Positions 1-10,007 of a stretch of 64,000 nucleotides of DNA are shown piece by piece. The DNA is taken from assembly GCA_026874595.1 (NCBI GenBank), contig CM049318.1:27804956-27868955 (forward strand), in the 5' to 3' direction. Made by a program: the position numbers and the translations under genes. Under the pieces are notes generated by a model. That model did not search any database. It worked only from the letters and a program-made list of their open reading frames with translations, and was not told the DNA's origin. This stretch comes from Sipunculus nudus. Its lineage: Eukaryota; Annelida; Sipuncula; Golfingiida; Sipunculidae. Each line of letters begins with the position of its first letter. The stretch's first letter is position 1.

Positions 1-390
1 CTCGGACTTGGGATTGAGAGGCCTGGACTCGGACTTGTGCTTGAGAGGCCTGGACTCGGACTTGGGCTTGAGAGGCCTGGACTCGGACTTGGGCTCGAGA
101 GGCCTGGCCTCGGACTAAGGTTTGAGAGGCCTGGACTCGGACTTGGGCTTGAGAGGCCTGGACTCGGACTTGGGCTCGAGAGGCCTGGACTCGGACTTGG
201 TCTCGAGAGGCCTGGAATGGGACTTGGGCTCGAGAGGCCTGGACTCGGACTTGGGCTCGAGAGGCCTGGACTGGGACTTGGGCTTGAAAGGCCTGGCCTC
301 GGACTAATGTTTGAGAGACCTGGACTCGGACTTGGGCTTGAGAGGCCTGGACTCGGACTTGGGCTCGAGAGGCCTGGACTCCGTCTTGCA
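1..390. repeat. 27-bp minisatellite, about 14 units
   Basis: Tandem array of a 27-bp unit of the type GGACTCGGACTTGGGCTCGA plus GAGGCCT. It runs off the left edge of the window. Units differ by a few substitutions (TTGAGAG versus CTCGAGAG; some carry ACTAATGTTT). Because 27 is a multiple of three, it stays open in several frames (for example a nine-residue LERPGLGLG repeat), but there is no sign of a real gene. It abuts a hAT-like terminus at 391-406. The unit resembles the TCGGACTTGGACTCG-rich DNA inside the element at 43156-43969, so it is probably internal sequence of that family. Confidence 0.9.
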
Positions 391-406
391 CTCGACTACG
401 TTACTG
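391..406. mobile_element. Right end of a hAT-like element carrying the minisatellite
   Basis: CTCGACTACGTTACTG closely matches the right terminus of the element at 43156-43969, which reads TTCGACTACGCCACTG. The rest of this copy, including any target duplication partner for the following GTTTCTAG, lies outside the window. The call rests on comparison with the better-defined copy. Confidence 0.5.
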
Positions 407-1365
407 GTTTCTAGTGTGCATCTGAACAAACGGACAGCAAAATATACTTGAAGTGTGCCATAAATATAGTTTAAGGACAATCCGCAATCAATATTACAAA
501 AATTTAATTTTGAAATGATCTTTATTACCTCTGCCAGCGAAGGTGGTAAAGGGTTTTTATGGCTGGCTTATATTACATGTTATACTTGAAAATTAAAAAT
601 AATAAATTTAGATGAAATGATTTCAGTGAATAAGTGGACAATTGGGCAAAGGATAACAGACATAATTCTGGAAAGGATCGGTTAATTGACAATGCCGATC
701 TGGATCTGTATATAGCCGAATTAGCCCTTTTTCCCTGTTGTCCTAGTTGTATTTCCGTACAACATTTCGTAAAATTTTTGTACAATTTAATTAAGTTTAA
801 TTTTTTCGTTAGTTAATTAATGACCTTATTTTTACGACGTAATAATGAAAGAACAGTGCAATCATTACGTCACTGCGGTTATGTTTCGAGCGGAGGTTTT
901 CTCTCTGTGACTGCTATTTAGTTATTATTCTATTCTACCTAATCCTTAAATATAAAGTTTCAAACGATAACTAAATGCATAACCACGGACTGTGGGGGTT
1001 TGGATTCTCCCGCCATGCCTGAGTCGGCTCATCAAGTGGATTATTGTATCTGTTTCATGAGTATAGATAGGCTTATTAAAATGCCGTTAGTTTCAATATG
1101 TCATCTAGATAATGGTTAATAAATCAAGAATGATCGATAAAATGTAGTCCTTAAGGGGAGTTATCAATATCGGAGCCCTGAAGATGACACATCAAAATTA
1201 AAATGTCATCAATCAAAAATAGCTAGATTTTATATACAGAGGTATTTATGTAATCATGTTTCACCAATGTCTATAAACTGCCACGTCATGATTGGCTTTT
1301 GTCAAATCGATCACATTCAGTGCTGTGACTGTCATTAATTACAATTAGTATAATTATACGTGTTC
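407..1365. other. Non-coding spacer, nothing recognised
   Basis: AT-rich DNA with only short random open frames. No tRNA, rRNA, transposon terminus or coding signal was recognised. Confidence 0.5.
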
Positions 1366-1821
1366 TAGGGACAGTCCCCGGGCAACTTCGAAGTATGCGG
1401 CGTTTACAGTTTTGCCTTTCCCAAAGGTTCCCAGCAAAACCAGCCCAGCACAAAGTCTCAGTACCTCGCATACGGCTGTTTAACACCTTTTTATGACTCT
1501 GCGTGTTGGTAAACACAGTACACGTGAGTCTTTGTACCATAACAAGGCCGTGTGACCGGAGACCAGATGGTGAGCCGCAACACGCGAAGTTTCAGCCAGC
1601 GGGAAGATGTATTACATTTTTGGACCAAATCTGTCAGAGCATCTCCTAATTGACACGTGTTTGGCCCGAGCGATACATGTTCACACCTGTAATCGCGCAC
1701 GTGTGAACACTTGTTTACAGGACGGTTTCGGGACAATATTTTGGCTGGTACAAATTTATTTTAAAGGGAAGGAGCTTGTTTTCGTGTTTATTCAACATGC
1801 TTCATAGGTGATTGGGCCCCT
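1366..1821. mobile_element. piggyBac-like MITE, copy A
   Basis: Homologous to the element at 4358-4559. Shared blocks are the CAGTTTTGC region, CCAGCACAAAGTCTCAGTAC, the TTTGGCTGGTACAAATT block and the right end GATTGGGCCCCT followed by TTAA (1822-1825). The left end AGGGACAGTC is preceded by a degraded TTAA. TTAA target sites and AGGG/CCCT termini are typical of piggyBac-type elements. It is longer than copy B because of about 250 bp of central sequence. No transposase is encoded. Confidence 0.5.
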
Positions 1822-1825
1822 TTAA

Positions 1826-3247
1826 GCTATTTATACATATTCTTCCCTTAATCTGACAATTTTGACGACAACGACAATGAGATTTTGGTGTCCACAATCC
1901 AGCAAGGTTTTAAACCACAGACGCTAAAGCCAATCGCACTTGATTCGTTCATCAGAATGGACCTAGGGGGCTACTATATACATATGATCATATAACAACA
2001 GCCTGAGATTTGGATGATGGCAAGATGATGGAAAATGGATCCTTGTACTCAAGACGATTACTCTTAATGAATACCTCAGTTTGAAAATAGCACCATGCAT
2101 TTTACTCTTACTTTCATATTAGCGTTAAAAGTGCTTAGTCATTGCTAACCATTGTTAACAGCTTTTTTCCCGGAAGACATAAGACAAAAGGACAGGTTGT
2201 TTCGGTATGCCCGAGATCATATGATCCATATAAACGTGACCCCTTATCCCTATATGTTTGTACAAGCGATAAAAAAAATTCATCAATCACGAAGTCTGAT
2301 TTTTTTCATTAGATTTACATCATGTTCATTTCATGCATAGTACTGAGGGCAAAGTATGGTGACACCTGCATGAAACAGTGCAACAGCCAATTAAAATATA
2401 AATTATAGTTAATGTTTGATTTGTTTATATTTTAATGAATCCCTTTATCCATTTGAAACCAGCTAAGCATGTGTAGGTAATAAAATAAATGGATATGGTA
2501 TTAATCGGAATCTGTATTTCAGTTTGAAAATTGTCTAAATACTATTGTACGAAGTTTCATATCAGCGGATAAAGTGCACTTTTGTTGTCAGGGTTTCCCT
2601 GTAGACATAAGACAAAAGGACATTCAAATGTTTTACGTGTTCGAAAACAAGGTTAGATTTAAACAAACCATAGAGAAGATCGCTTGAGAATTTGTCACAA
2701 AGCGATCAGCGTAGAAAATAATAAACTTTATACAGTTAGAACAATAAAAGTACACTTTTTAAACAAATCCATGTTGGATAAACCCACTGGCGTAGACGTG
2801 GCTGTAGTATATATACACAATTTAAGTCGTTTTTCCAAATGAGGGCTTAAGCAAAGTTTTCGTTTCTTTTTCTGTCTAATATGTACGAATCTATATATAA
2901 GACTACTCTAACAAAAATGCTGATACATAATATAGTATGGACTCATAATAAAAATGTGTATATATTTATATGAATAAGGTTTACAACACCGCTTAAAGAA
3001 CACGAGCGGCTCGACCCTCCGCCAGTGGCTGTTTCTACTCAAACTGAACCTCTTCCACTTAGGCATTGTAGGACGGGCGGGACCACTGAACGAAATATAG
3101 ACTATATATAGTTCAGTGGCCGGGACTACTTGTCTCAACTCTTAAACTTTAAAATAAAAATTTGTAACATTTCAAGGAAATGCTTTAAAATATTACTTAC
3201 CGAATAATACTAATTCCGCTAAAACGTTATCACTAAAAAATCCTATA
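1826..3247. other. Non-coding, with a diverged direct repeat
   Basis: No gene recognised. Two diverged copies of about 150 bp lie at roughly 2065-2210 and 2510-2640. Both carry CAGTTTGAAAAT and AGACATAAGACAAAAGGACA, so this is an old local duplication. The rest is AT-rich spacer. Confidence 0.45.
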
Positions 3248-3735
3248 CAGGGGGCGTAGCCAGGATTAACCGAAGGAGGAACCGGAGATTTTTTTTTTTT
3301 GGGCCGGGGGGGGGGGGGGGGATACCTAGTAGGCAGCAAAAATTGTACATTAAATATATACATATATGGAAACAAACGGAATGAAAGAAAGTCTTTGCAC
3401 AAAACCAAAGAAACAATTACCAGAGCATTGATGAAATTTGGGAGTGGGTGAAAGAGAGTCAATTATTACAATAACTTTTTTAATGATTAGTTAGGTATTC
3501 ATGATTTTTTATCTCCAGTTTCTTATAATTATCTCGTGACAAATTCTGAAATAATGTCCCCGGGATATATCTCTGTGTATAAAGTATTGCAGATGAAAGT
3601 GTACAGTAATGAAAACTTTTTTATTATTTTCATACTATATTTTTTCTACCGCCTAGTTATTTTTACTTCGATATTATATGGAAAGTCGGATGGAGGGGGG
3701 GGGGGGGGGGCGTGGCCCCCTGCGACACCCGCCTG
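3248..3735. mobile_element. hAT-like non-autonomous element, plus orientation
   Basis: Starts CAGGGGGCGTAGCCAGGATT, has poly-G runs near both ends (3307-3320 and 3695-3710) and ends TGCGACACCCGCCTG. Internal blocks such as GAAAGTGTACAGTAATGAAA and GGAAAGTCGGATGGAG recur in reverse complement at 5102-5494. The CAGGGGCGTAGC-type terminus resembles hAT ends. I could not find a matching 8-bp target duplication, so boundaries and class are tentative. Confidence 0.45.
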
Positions 3736-4353
3736 GATGGTCATAAGCCTCCACTACATTTATATAATTTTACTCGAAACCTGTCTTATCCAACTACATT
3801 ACCCTGTTCGCTACATTTATATCTTCGCTGCCGGTGTATTAGGGACTCCAGTGCACCGTGGGGTTTGGATTTTAAAACCCATAAACCCTGATCGTAAGAG
3901 TCATTCTCTTGTGAGTCCGATTCTGCGCAGTGTGCAGCGGGTCTTGTACAAATGAACTCTGTCTCTTTACCTACCGTTGGAGTCACAAAAACTTAGCATG
4001 TGAAAAAAAGGATAATAAATTACATAAAGCGGAGTAAAATCAATTACGCGTTTTGACGGTTTAACAATTGAATGATTAGCTGCTTGACCATCCGGAGCGA
4101 ATACGCTCAATCCTGTTGTGTTTGACTTTACTCATTTAGCCGTCCAATAAGACCCAAGCTGCCCCAAAAAGTCAGCAGGGCTATAATTGGACAGCTTTGA
4201 AGTAAGAATTTATTTTGGTGTCAAATTTTAGATCATTTCCCTTCAAGAATGATACTGCTATTTAGACTTATTAAATGTACACTTCAGTCTTCAGTGACAG
4301 TAGCAACTTTTATTATAAATGACATGCGTTATTAAAAAACGTCCAATGATACC
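3736..4353. other. Non-coding spacer
   Basis: No gene, RNA or repeat terminus recognised; short open frames only. Confidence 0.4.
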
Positions 4354-4357
4354 TTAA

Positions 4358-4559
4358 AGGGACATAATCAGGAGCATTATTATGCCTACTCTTCCATACT
4401 CTTAGTTCAGTTTTGCTTTATACAAAAGTTTACCAGCAGAAACATCCCAGCACACAGTCTCAGTACCTCGGCAATAGTTTGGCAGGTACAAATTCATTTT
4501 TAAGATAAGAAGCTATTTTTCTTGTTAGTTCAACATGCTTTACAGCTGATTGGGCCCCT
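4358..4559. mobile_element. piggyBac-like MITE, copy B (202 bp)
   Basis: Bounded by TTAA at 4354-4357 and 4560-4563. The termini AGGGACATAATC and GATTGGGCCCCT form an imperfect inverted repeat (9 of 12). It shares internal blocks with 1366-1821 but lacks most of that copy's centre. The TTAA duplication and termini suggest a piggyBac-type MITE. No coding capacity. Confidence 0.55.
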
Positions 4560-4563
4560 TTAA

Positions 4564-5101
4564 AGTGGACTAAACGTAAATAACTTCTTAATATCTAATA
4601 TAATGTGGTCATATAGTATCCAACAATAACTTCCCGGAGACCGACACGGTAAAGGGTGGAGCGTGGTGTTTGTAACTACAGCGAAGGAAATTTTTATCTA
4701 TATTGAAATTTCCTGGATATTTTCTTTGATGGAGTAGCAAAATACTCTGAAGCCCGGAAATAAGCTTTTCAGGATTGTAGGGTGGTATCTTTTAATAAAA
4801 TGAACTGTACCCTCCTGCATCCAAATATACTAAGTATGTACTTATGGGGCAGCACAGAACCCCACCCCGACTCGCTGCGCGGCCCAATTGTGCTCCCATC
4901 ATTTGATTGCTGGACACCACCGCCATCTAGTGTGTACAATTGGAACTAAGTCCAAATTGACAGGCGAGAAAATCCTTTCCCCATTTTCATTGCGCTTTTC
5001 ATCCCCGAATCGAGACCTTTCCATATGGTTTATATTGTCATGTGAAAATGCATGATTCTTACAAAGAACAAGTGAACGGAGGTCCACTGTATGGTGTATC
5101 C
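4564..5101. other. Non-coding spacer
   Basis: No gene or repeat recognised. Open frames here are short and lack known motifs. Confidence 0.4.
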
Positions 5102-5369
5102 CAGGGTCGTATCCAGGGGGGTATCGCAGAGCGCCATTTCCCTCCCCCCCCCCCCCCCCACTTCCATCCGACTTTCCATGTAATATTGAGGGAAAACATT
5201 CCGGACAGTATTATCTACTAATAAATTAAAAGCATATAAGTAGATATAAAAATATGAAAATGTCAGTCATTTCCACTTCAAATTTCATTACAGTACGCTT
5301 TCATATAACTTTTTTTATCATTTTTTTTTTTTCAGTCTTAAAATGGTTCAATGATATTGTAGCAGTTTG

Positions 5370-5413
<44 letters not shown>

Positions 5414-5494
5414 CTGCATGGCCAGCACATATGCTGTAATCCCCCCCCCCCCCCCCCGGCACCCCCTCTTCCGTAAATCCTTGCTACGCCCCTG
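5102..5494. mobile_element. hAT-like non-autonomous element, inverted relative to 3248-3735
   Basis: The reverse complement begins CAGGGGCGTAGCAAGGATTT with a poly-G run (5442-5457), contains GAAAGCGTACTGTAATGAAA and GGAAAGTCGGATGGAAG, and ends TGGATACGACCCTG, matching the 3248-3735 copy block for block. It also carries a (TA)20 tract at 5371-5410. No clear 8-bp target duplication was found. Confidence 0.45.
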
Positions 5495-6088
5495 GTAGCT
5501 TACGTAGTGAGCTTCCCAACGAGTCTTACAAGAACTCCATATACAAAGGGAGTGGCTTATGATAAACAAACGTGGGTCTTTATCTGGGTGTGCAAACCAT
5601 TCGATTTTTTTTAAACAAAATTGTGCAGGTTGCCACAAGGCCCGCTGGGAGCCATTATTTTGCCTAAAGTTTCTGTTTTAGTCACCAGATGGCACTATCT
5701 TAGGGAACAGGCAGTAAATCTTATGTTTGGAATTCCATGGTGAATGAGGTTGAAACCTAACAGGCTGCCTTTGAAACTGACCGCTCCCTCGTAACCTTGA
5801 CCCCATAGCAGCATGTCGTTTCTGTTTAGAAACCCGTTTTCATCGCTTCGTAATTGTGCACTCAGATAATTATGTTTCATGATCTTTTTTGAGCAAGACA
5901 ACAATAAAGGTGTCGCAGTTAAGGGTTTGTACACTAGATTGTGTTTGTTCATATTGTCATTTTTTAATTCCTTGGATTCCTGACAGGGAACCCACAGAAA
6001 GCATATAATGCTTTCCGTCTCTGTATGGAGGGACGTATACTGCGTCTATGCGTGGTGCTGATCTTCTGTCTCAAGATCTAGACTTTTG
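5495..6088. other. Non-coding spacer
   Basis: No recognised gene or repeat terminus. Two open frames of 80-95 codons overlap it but have no family resemblance. Confidence 0.4.
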
Positions 6089-6091
6089 TTA

Positions 6092-6401
6092 GGCCAAAAA
6101 AAATAAAGGTATGGTTCTCAGGCATCGCCCTCGTCAATTTTAACCCCCCCCCCTGCACCAAAAATTATTACTTATTACTTAATTATTACTAATTATATAA
6201 TCTTTCAAGAAGATAAAATTTTGATCAGATTTCCTTTGTTATAAGGTAATTTTACCTGTTTAGCAAAAAAATTTGTTATTATCATGATTATCCTGGATCA
6301 TATGACATTTTTATCGAAACATACAAAAAAAGGTAAAAAAAATCACCCGCCCGCACTGATTTCTGAAAAAAAGTGCCTGAGAACCATACTTTTTTTTGGC
6401 C
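6092..6401. mobile_element. Harbinger/Tourist-like MITE, copy 1 (310 bp)
   Basis: Left end GGCCAAAAAAAATAAAGGTA followed by TGGTTCTCAGGCA; the right end is the inverted counterpart TGCCTGAGAACCATAC up to TTTTGGCC. It is flanked by a TTA duplication (6089-6091 and 6402-6404). Subterminal GC-rich boxes of the type ACCCGCCCGCACTGAT flank an AT-rich core. Same family as 26619, 43479 and 59788; this copy has the same orientation as 43479. The 3-bp TWA target and GGC termini are typical of PIF/Harbinger. No open frame. Confidence 0.85.
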
Positions 6402-6404
6402 TTA

Positions 6405-7620
6405 GTACATGTGTATAAATAACAACATATTTGTTGATACGCACAGCATACAGACTCAGCAGGACAGATGGCTGACTATAGGCGGAGGACAGCTATAGGT
6501 CCCATATATTTTACGAATTAATAATCAGACGAAAAAAAAATATTCAAATAAAGTTTGTTTTTCAGACACAAAAGATGAGGAGACGGATTGCGACTCTCAG
6601 CAAGGCGGTGTGGGCTAAGTACCGAGATCCAGCGAATGCAAAAGAGTAGGATTTCCAAAATACCAGAAAATTTATAATTTGCATTGTTATTGCATAAATT
6701 ATTCTACATTTTTTAATGTAGCGTCCCAGTTTCAATTAATAAAGCTACAGCAACTCATGGACGATATAATAAAATGAATTGTGGGCGAAATTCAATAAAA
6801 CTATAATTAAACGATATTTGTTTATATATATACAGTAATGACTACTTTACTGTGATAATTCTGATTTTAAGGGTGCCGGTCTATGATAAAATTCTTGTCA
6901 GGTCCTCGACTTATTGGGATGACCCAAATAAAAACATGAAATATACTTAAATATGTTTAATATATCTTTCAGTTATACACACACTCCATTTGGTCGTAAA
7001 AAATACACAAAGTATTCAAGTAAAGATATAATCGAGAATACCTGGTGATTTGAGTATTAAAGAACGTAGTATTTACATGGCGGCAAGGTACACATGGACT
7101 TTGTACTTAAAACTAGAAAGCAGTCAGAGACCGCATATGCCTCCATCAGCATTTTGAATCCCTAGATTACATATTACAAATTTTCGGATCACATTTTGAT
7201 GTGTTCTACGTAGGCGTAGAATATGTAGTAATCCAACCTGAGTGAAAGGTGTGTCACGATTCACTATCTCAATGGTTGCGTCGCAGGTCAGCTCTGCCCA
7301 ACAGAGTAAAGGTGACCCCTATCACCAGTGAACGACTCTCGCCCACGAATGTTATAAATAAATCTTTCCTATCTTGCAATGGTTAGGAATCCTTTCAAAT
7401 ATGTTTAAAATCCGATCATCTCAACAATTTATGTATTGCATCTCGGGTTTTTATCATAAACACTCCATAAATTCTTCAAAATTCGTAACTGTTGCTGACA
7501 AGTTGCTAGTAAAGTTGCTGCATGATAAACCAACTAACAATTCAACCACCTAGGACAAATACAATATTGGAGGTGTATAATCATGACGGAGGCACAATTT
7601 TAAAGTACAAGGTTACTCCA
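6405..7620. other. Downstream flank of the minus-strand GalNAc-T-like gene
   Basis: No other gene recognised. It probably includes the 3' untranslated region of the gene ending at 7621. I did not find a convincing AATAAA on the minus strand close to the stop; an ATTAAA variant lies at 6956-6961. Confidence 0.4.
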
Positions 7621-9282
7621 TTAAACAACAACAAAGTTCCACGTGGCGATTGATTCACTCTCACATTTTTCCAGGACAAGTTCCGGTGATTCTGACAACT
7701 TCTTACGTGAAAATCCCAAACAGTACGAGGTGTCCTTCAGTCTAAGTAAACCGGAGGAAGAAAAGTCCCATTTTTGATACTTGCTATCTTCCTCCACTTC
7801 CCGGAGAGCAACTTCCTTTGAGTAATCGTTACCATGGAGATAACGATCATCAGTCCGTATGTGACCGTTATCTAAAAGTTCAAACAACATATCCCGATCA
7901 AATATGTGAAGCAGACACGGAACTAATCTCAATTTGTCGGTCTCTGTTGCGCGTGCGCAGTGACCTGAGGTCGTCCTCATCTTTCCAAGAAGCTGGGTAT
8001 GACGTCCAAGTTTTGGAATGTCGTCTGCTATTGACCCAAGGTAGGTATCTATAGACTTACACTGGATGGTTTTGGCCAAATTAGCCTTACGTTCACGTAT
8101 AGAATGCTTTTCTTCCTCATCCAGTTTACTATCAACACCAGTGAAGCGGTAAATCTGGCTTTTATGATCTCCAAACCAGAGTTCAGCGATGCGGTGTATA
8201 TTTTTTATATTCGATATACGGGTGGGTTTCAGGGCTTCGCGTACAGCCACACGCGAGCACGGGACAATTTCGATGCTTCCGGAACACAACCACGTACGAA
8301 TTGATAGTTCTAGGTTTTCTCCTCCGTGGACTCCGAATGCTTCATCAAAGGATCCAATTTTCCGGAGGAAGTCCCGTCGCATTGCAAAAGCGTTCCCGCG
8401 CATGACTGCTGTCTGGAATGGCTTCTGCGGCTGCTGCAGCGTGTCGTACCAGTATGTGGTCAGACTCCAGCCGAAAATGTTACCAAAGCTCTCCTTAAGC
8501 GGGAAAAATCGAAGCGGTTCCTGTATAGTGTCGAAATGTGGTACCGCTATAGTCCTAGACGTGGCTGGTAGTCGCTCCACCAAAGGTTTTAACCACCCTC
8601 GATTTACGATGACATCAACATCTAAAAACACCAGAATATCTCCTTCTGCAACTTCGACTGCTTTCATCCTAGTTGACGCTGGACCGTCTGATGAGTCCGC
8701 GGCAAAATGTTTAATTCTCGGGAACTGTCGGTTGATTTCGAGTAAAAAGTCTTCGGCATGAGATTTTATACTGGAATTGATTGTGCCATCGTCTAGTATA
8801 ATAATCTCCGCGACCTCGTCTAGGTCTGTATGTTGTATTATTGAGAGTAACGTGAACACGAGGCGGTAGAAATCATCGTTTTTATAATGCATGATGACTG
8901 ATACGGCATCTTTTCGAGATTCTGTACCGGAAGCAGACGACAAACAGTGTTCCGGTCTCGTATCCTTCATGGAATTGAGAAATTTGACTGCATCCGCAGT
9001 TGGAAGAGTCACAGTGATTGGTGGATCAGTTTTGTGCCGCACATAGATATTTGGCTTGCTTGGAGAGATCACTTTGGAGAGCACGTAACATAAAAGCAAC
9101 AATGACACCGCCCCTCCTGCTATTGTACCAGTTTTCAGTCCTCCTAAATATCTCATCCTTATTCTAGTCCACGATGATACCATGGTTGGTCGTTTCGCTG
9201 GCTCTGGTCTCATACCCTTATTATCGCCGTAATTCCCGGCAGGAGGGCCGTTACCTGCGGAATTAAACCGCCGATAATTCAT
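7621..9282 (-). CDS. Intronless polypeptide GalNAc-transferase-like protein (GT27 type, divergent), paralogue A
   Basis: Encodes 553 aa from the first ATG (9280-9282); an in-frame GTG 12 bp upstream is not a plausible start. Architecture is that of a Golgi type II enzyme that would start mucin-type O-glycosylation of Ser/Thr: cytosolic N-terminus, a membrane anchor at about 49-70, a stem, a GT-A domain (about 108-415) and a C-terminal ricin-B-like lectin region (about 430-553, with KWDF and TWNF). Recognisable family motifs are ILDDG (about 162-166), FLDVDVIVNRGWL (219-231), MRGNAFAM, HGGENLELSIRTW (319-331) and EIVPCSRV. Canonical enzymes bind Mn with DxH and the His of SRVGH; here these read D221-V-D223 and SRVAV, so one His is Asp and the other Val. 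GGENLE is intact. It may be an altered or inactive transferase. It lies head-to-head with the paralogue at 12931. The absence of introns suggests retroposition or an intronless lineage-specific family. The family call is firm; activity is uncertain. Confidence 0.9.
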   Translation of the reverse strand: MNYRRFNSAGNGPPAGNYGDNKGMRPEPAKRPTMVSSWTRIRMRYLGGLKTGTIAGGAVSLLLLCYVLSKVISPSKPNIYVRHKTDPPITVTLPTADAVKFLNSMKDTRPEHCLSSASGTESRKDAVSVIMHYKNDDFYRLVFTLLSIIQHTDLDEVAEIIILDDGTINSSIKSHAEDFLLEINRQFPRIKHFAADSSDGPASTRMKAVEVAEGDILVFLDVDVIVNRGWLKPLVERLPATSRTIAVPHFDTIQEPLRFFPLKESFGNIFGWSLTTYWYDTLQQPQKPFQTAVMRGNAFAMRRDFLRKIGSFDEAFGVHGGENLELSIRTWLCSGSIEIVPCSRVAVREALKPTRISNIKNIHRIAELWFGDHKSQIYRFTGVDSKLDEEEKHSIRERKANLAKTIQCKSIDTYLGSIADDIPKLGRHTQLLGKMRTTSGHCARATETDKLRLVPCLLHIFDRDMLFELLDNGHIRTDDRYLHGNDYSKEVALREVEEDSKYQKWDFSSSGLLRLKDTSYCLGFSRKKLSESPELVLEKCESESIATWNFVVV

Positions 9283-9680
9283 GGAAATATCCACGTTGGT
9301 AGCTTGTATGGGACAATATCACAACACCTGTATATACACGTACTCATGAGCTCCGCTGCTCGGTGCGCAAGTCTTTGCCCCTGCCAAACAAGGACACTTC
9401 GTGCTTGAGTGACACGGCCGCTTGTGATGTGGAAGTTCATTCATTTTTGACCCAGTTGCTCAGGAACATCGGAAATCCCTTCTACCGCACCGGTATGACA
9501 CCTCCCCGCCGCATCGTGTGTACCTGAATTCTTATATGGGTTTAATTGGAGCTAGGGAGCATTAGGCCCGGCATGGATATGGTAATCAATAACTGGGCCT
9601 CGCACCTGGGACGGGGGAGCCCCGGTAAAAGCCACACTCCGTGACGTAAGGAGTGGCTTGCACACACACCGGTGCATTGT

Positions 9681-9746
<66 letters not shown>

Positions 9747-9905
9747 TTAAATACCTGCCATAAACGAACCCACCCCCTCTTGTCTTGTACCTCTCTCTCT
9801 CTCTCTCTCTCTCATATATTCCAATTTTATGTAAATAAAACTCAGATACTCCACACTCTGTCTCTCTCTCTCTTTCTTTATTTTCTTTCTCCCCCCCCCC
9901 CCCGG

Positions 9906-9967
<62 letters not shown>

Positions 9968-9969
9968 TT

Positions 9970-10007
<38 letters not shown>

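Noticed and set aside
37-414. Long open frame with a nine-residue LERPGLGLG repeat
   Set aside because: It is a read-through of a 27-bp DNA minisatellite that is open in more than one frame and ends at a transposon terminus; there is no evidence for a protein.
8684-8705. CTGATGAGTCC inside paralogue A as a ribozyme core
   Set aside because: No downstream GAAA with pairing; it is coding sequence.
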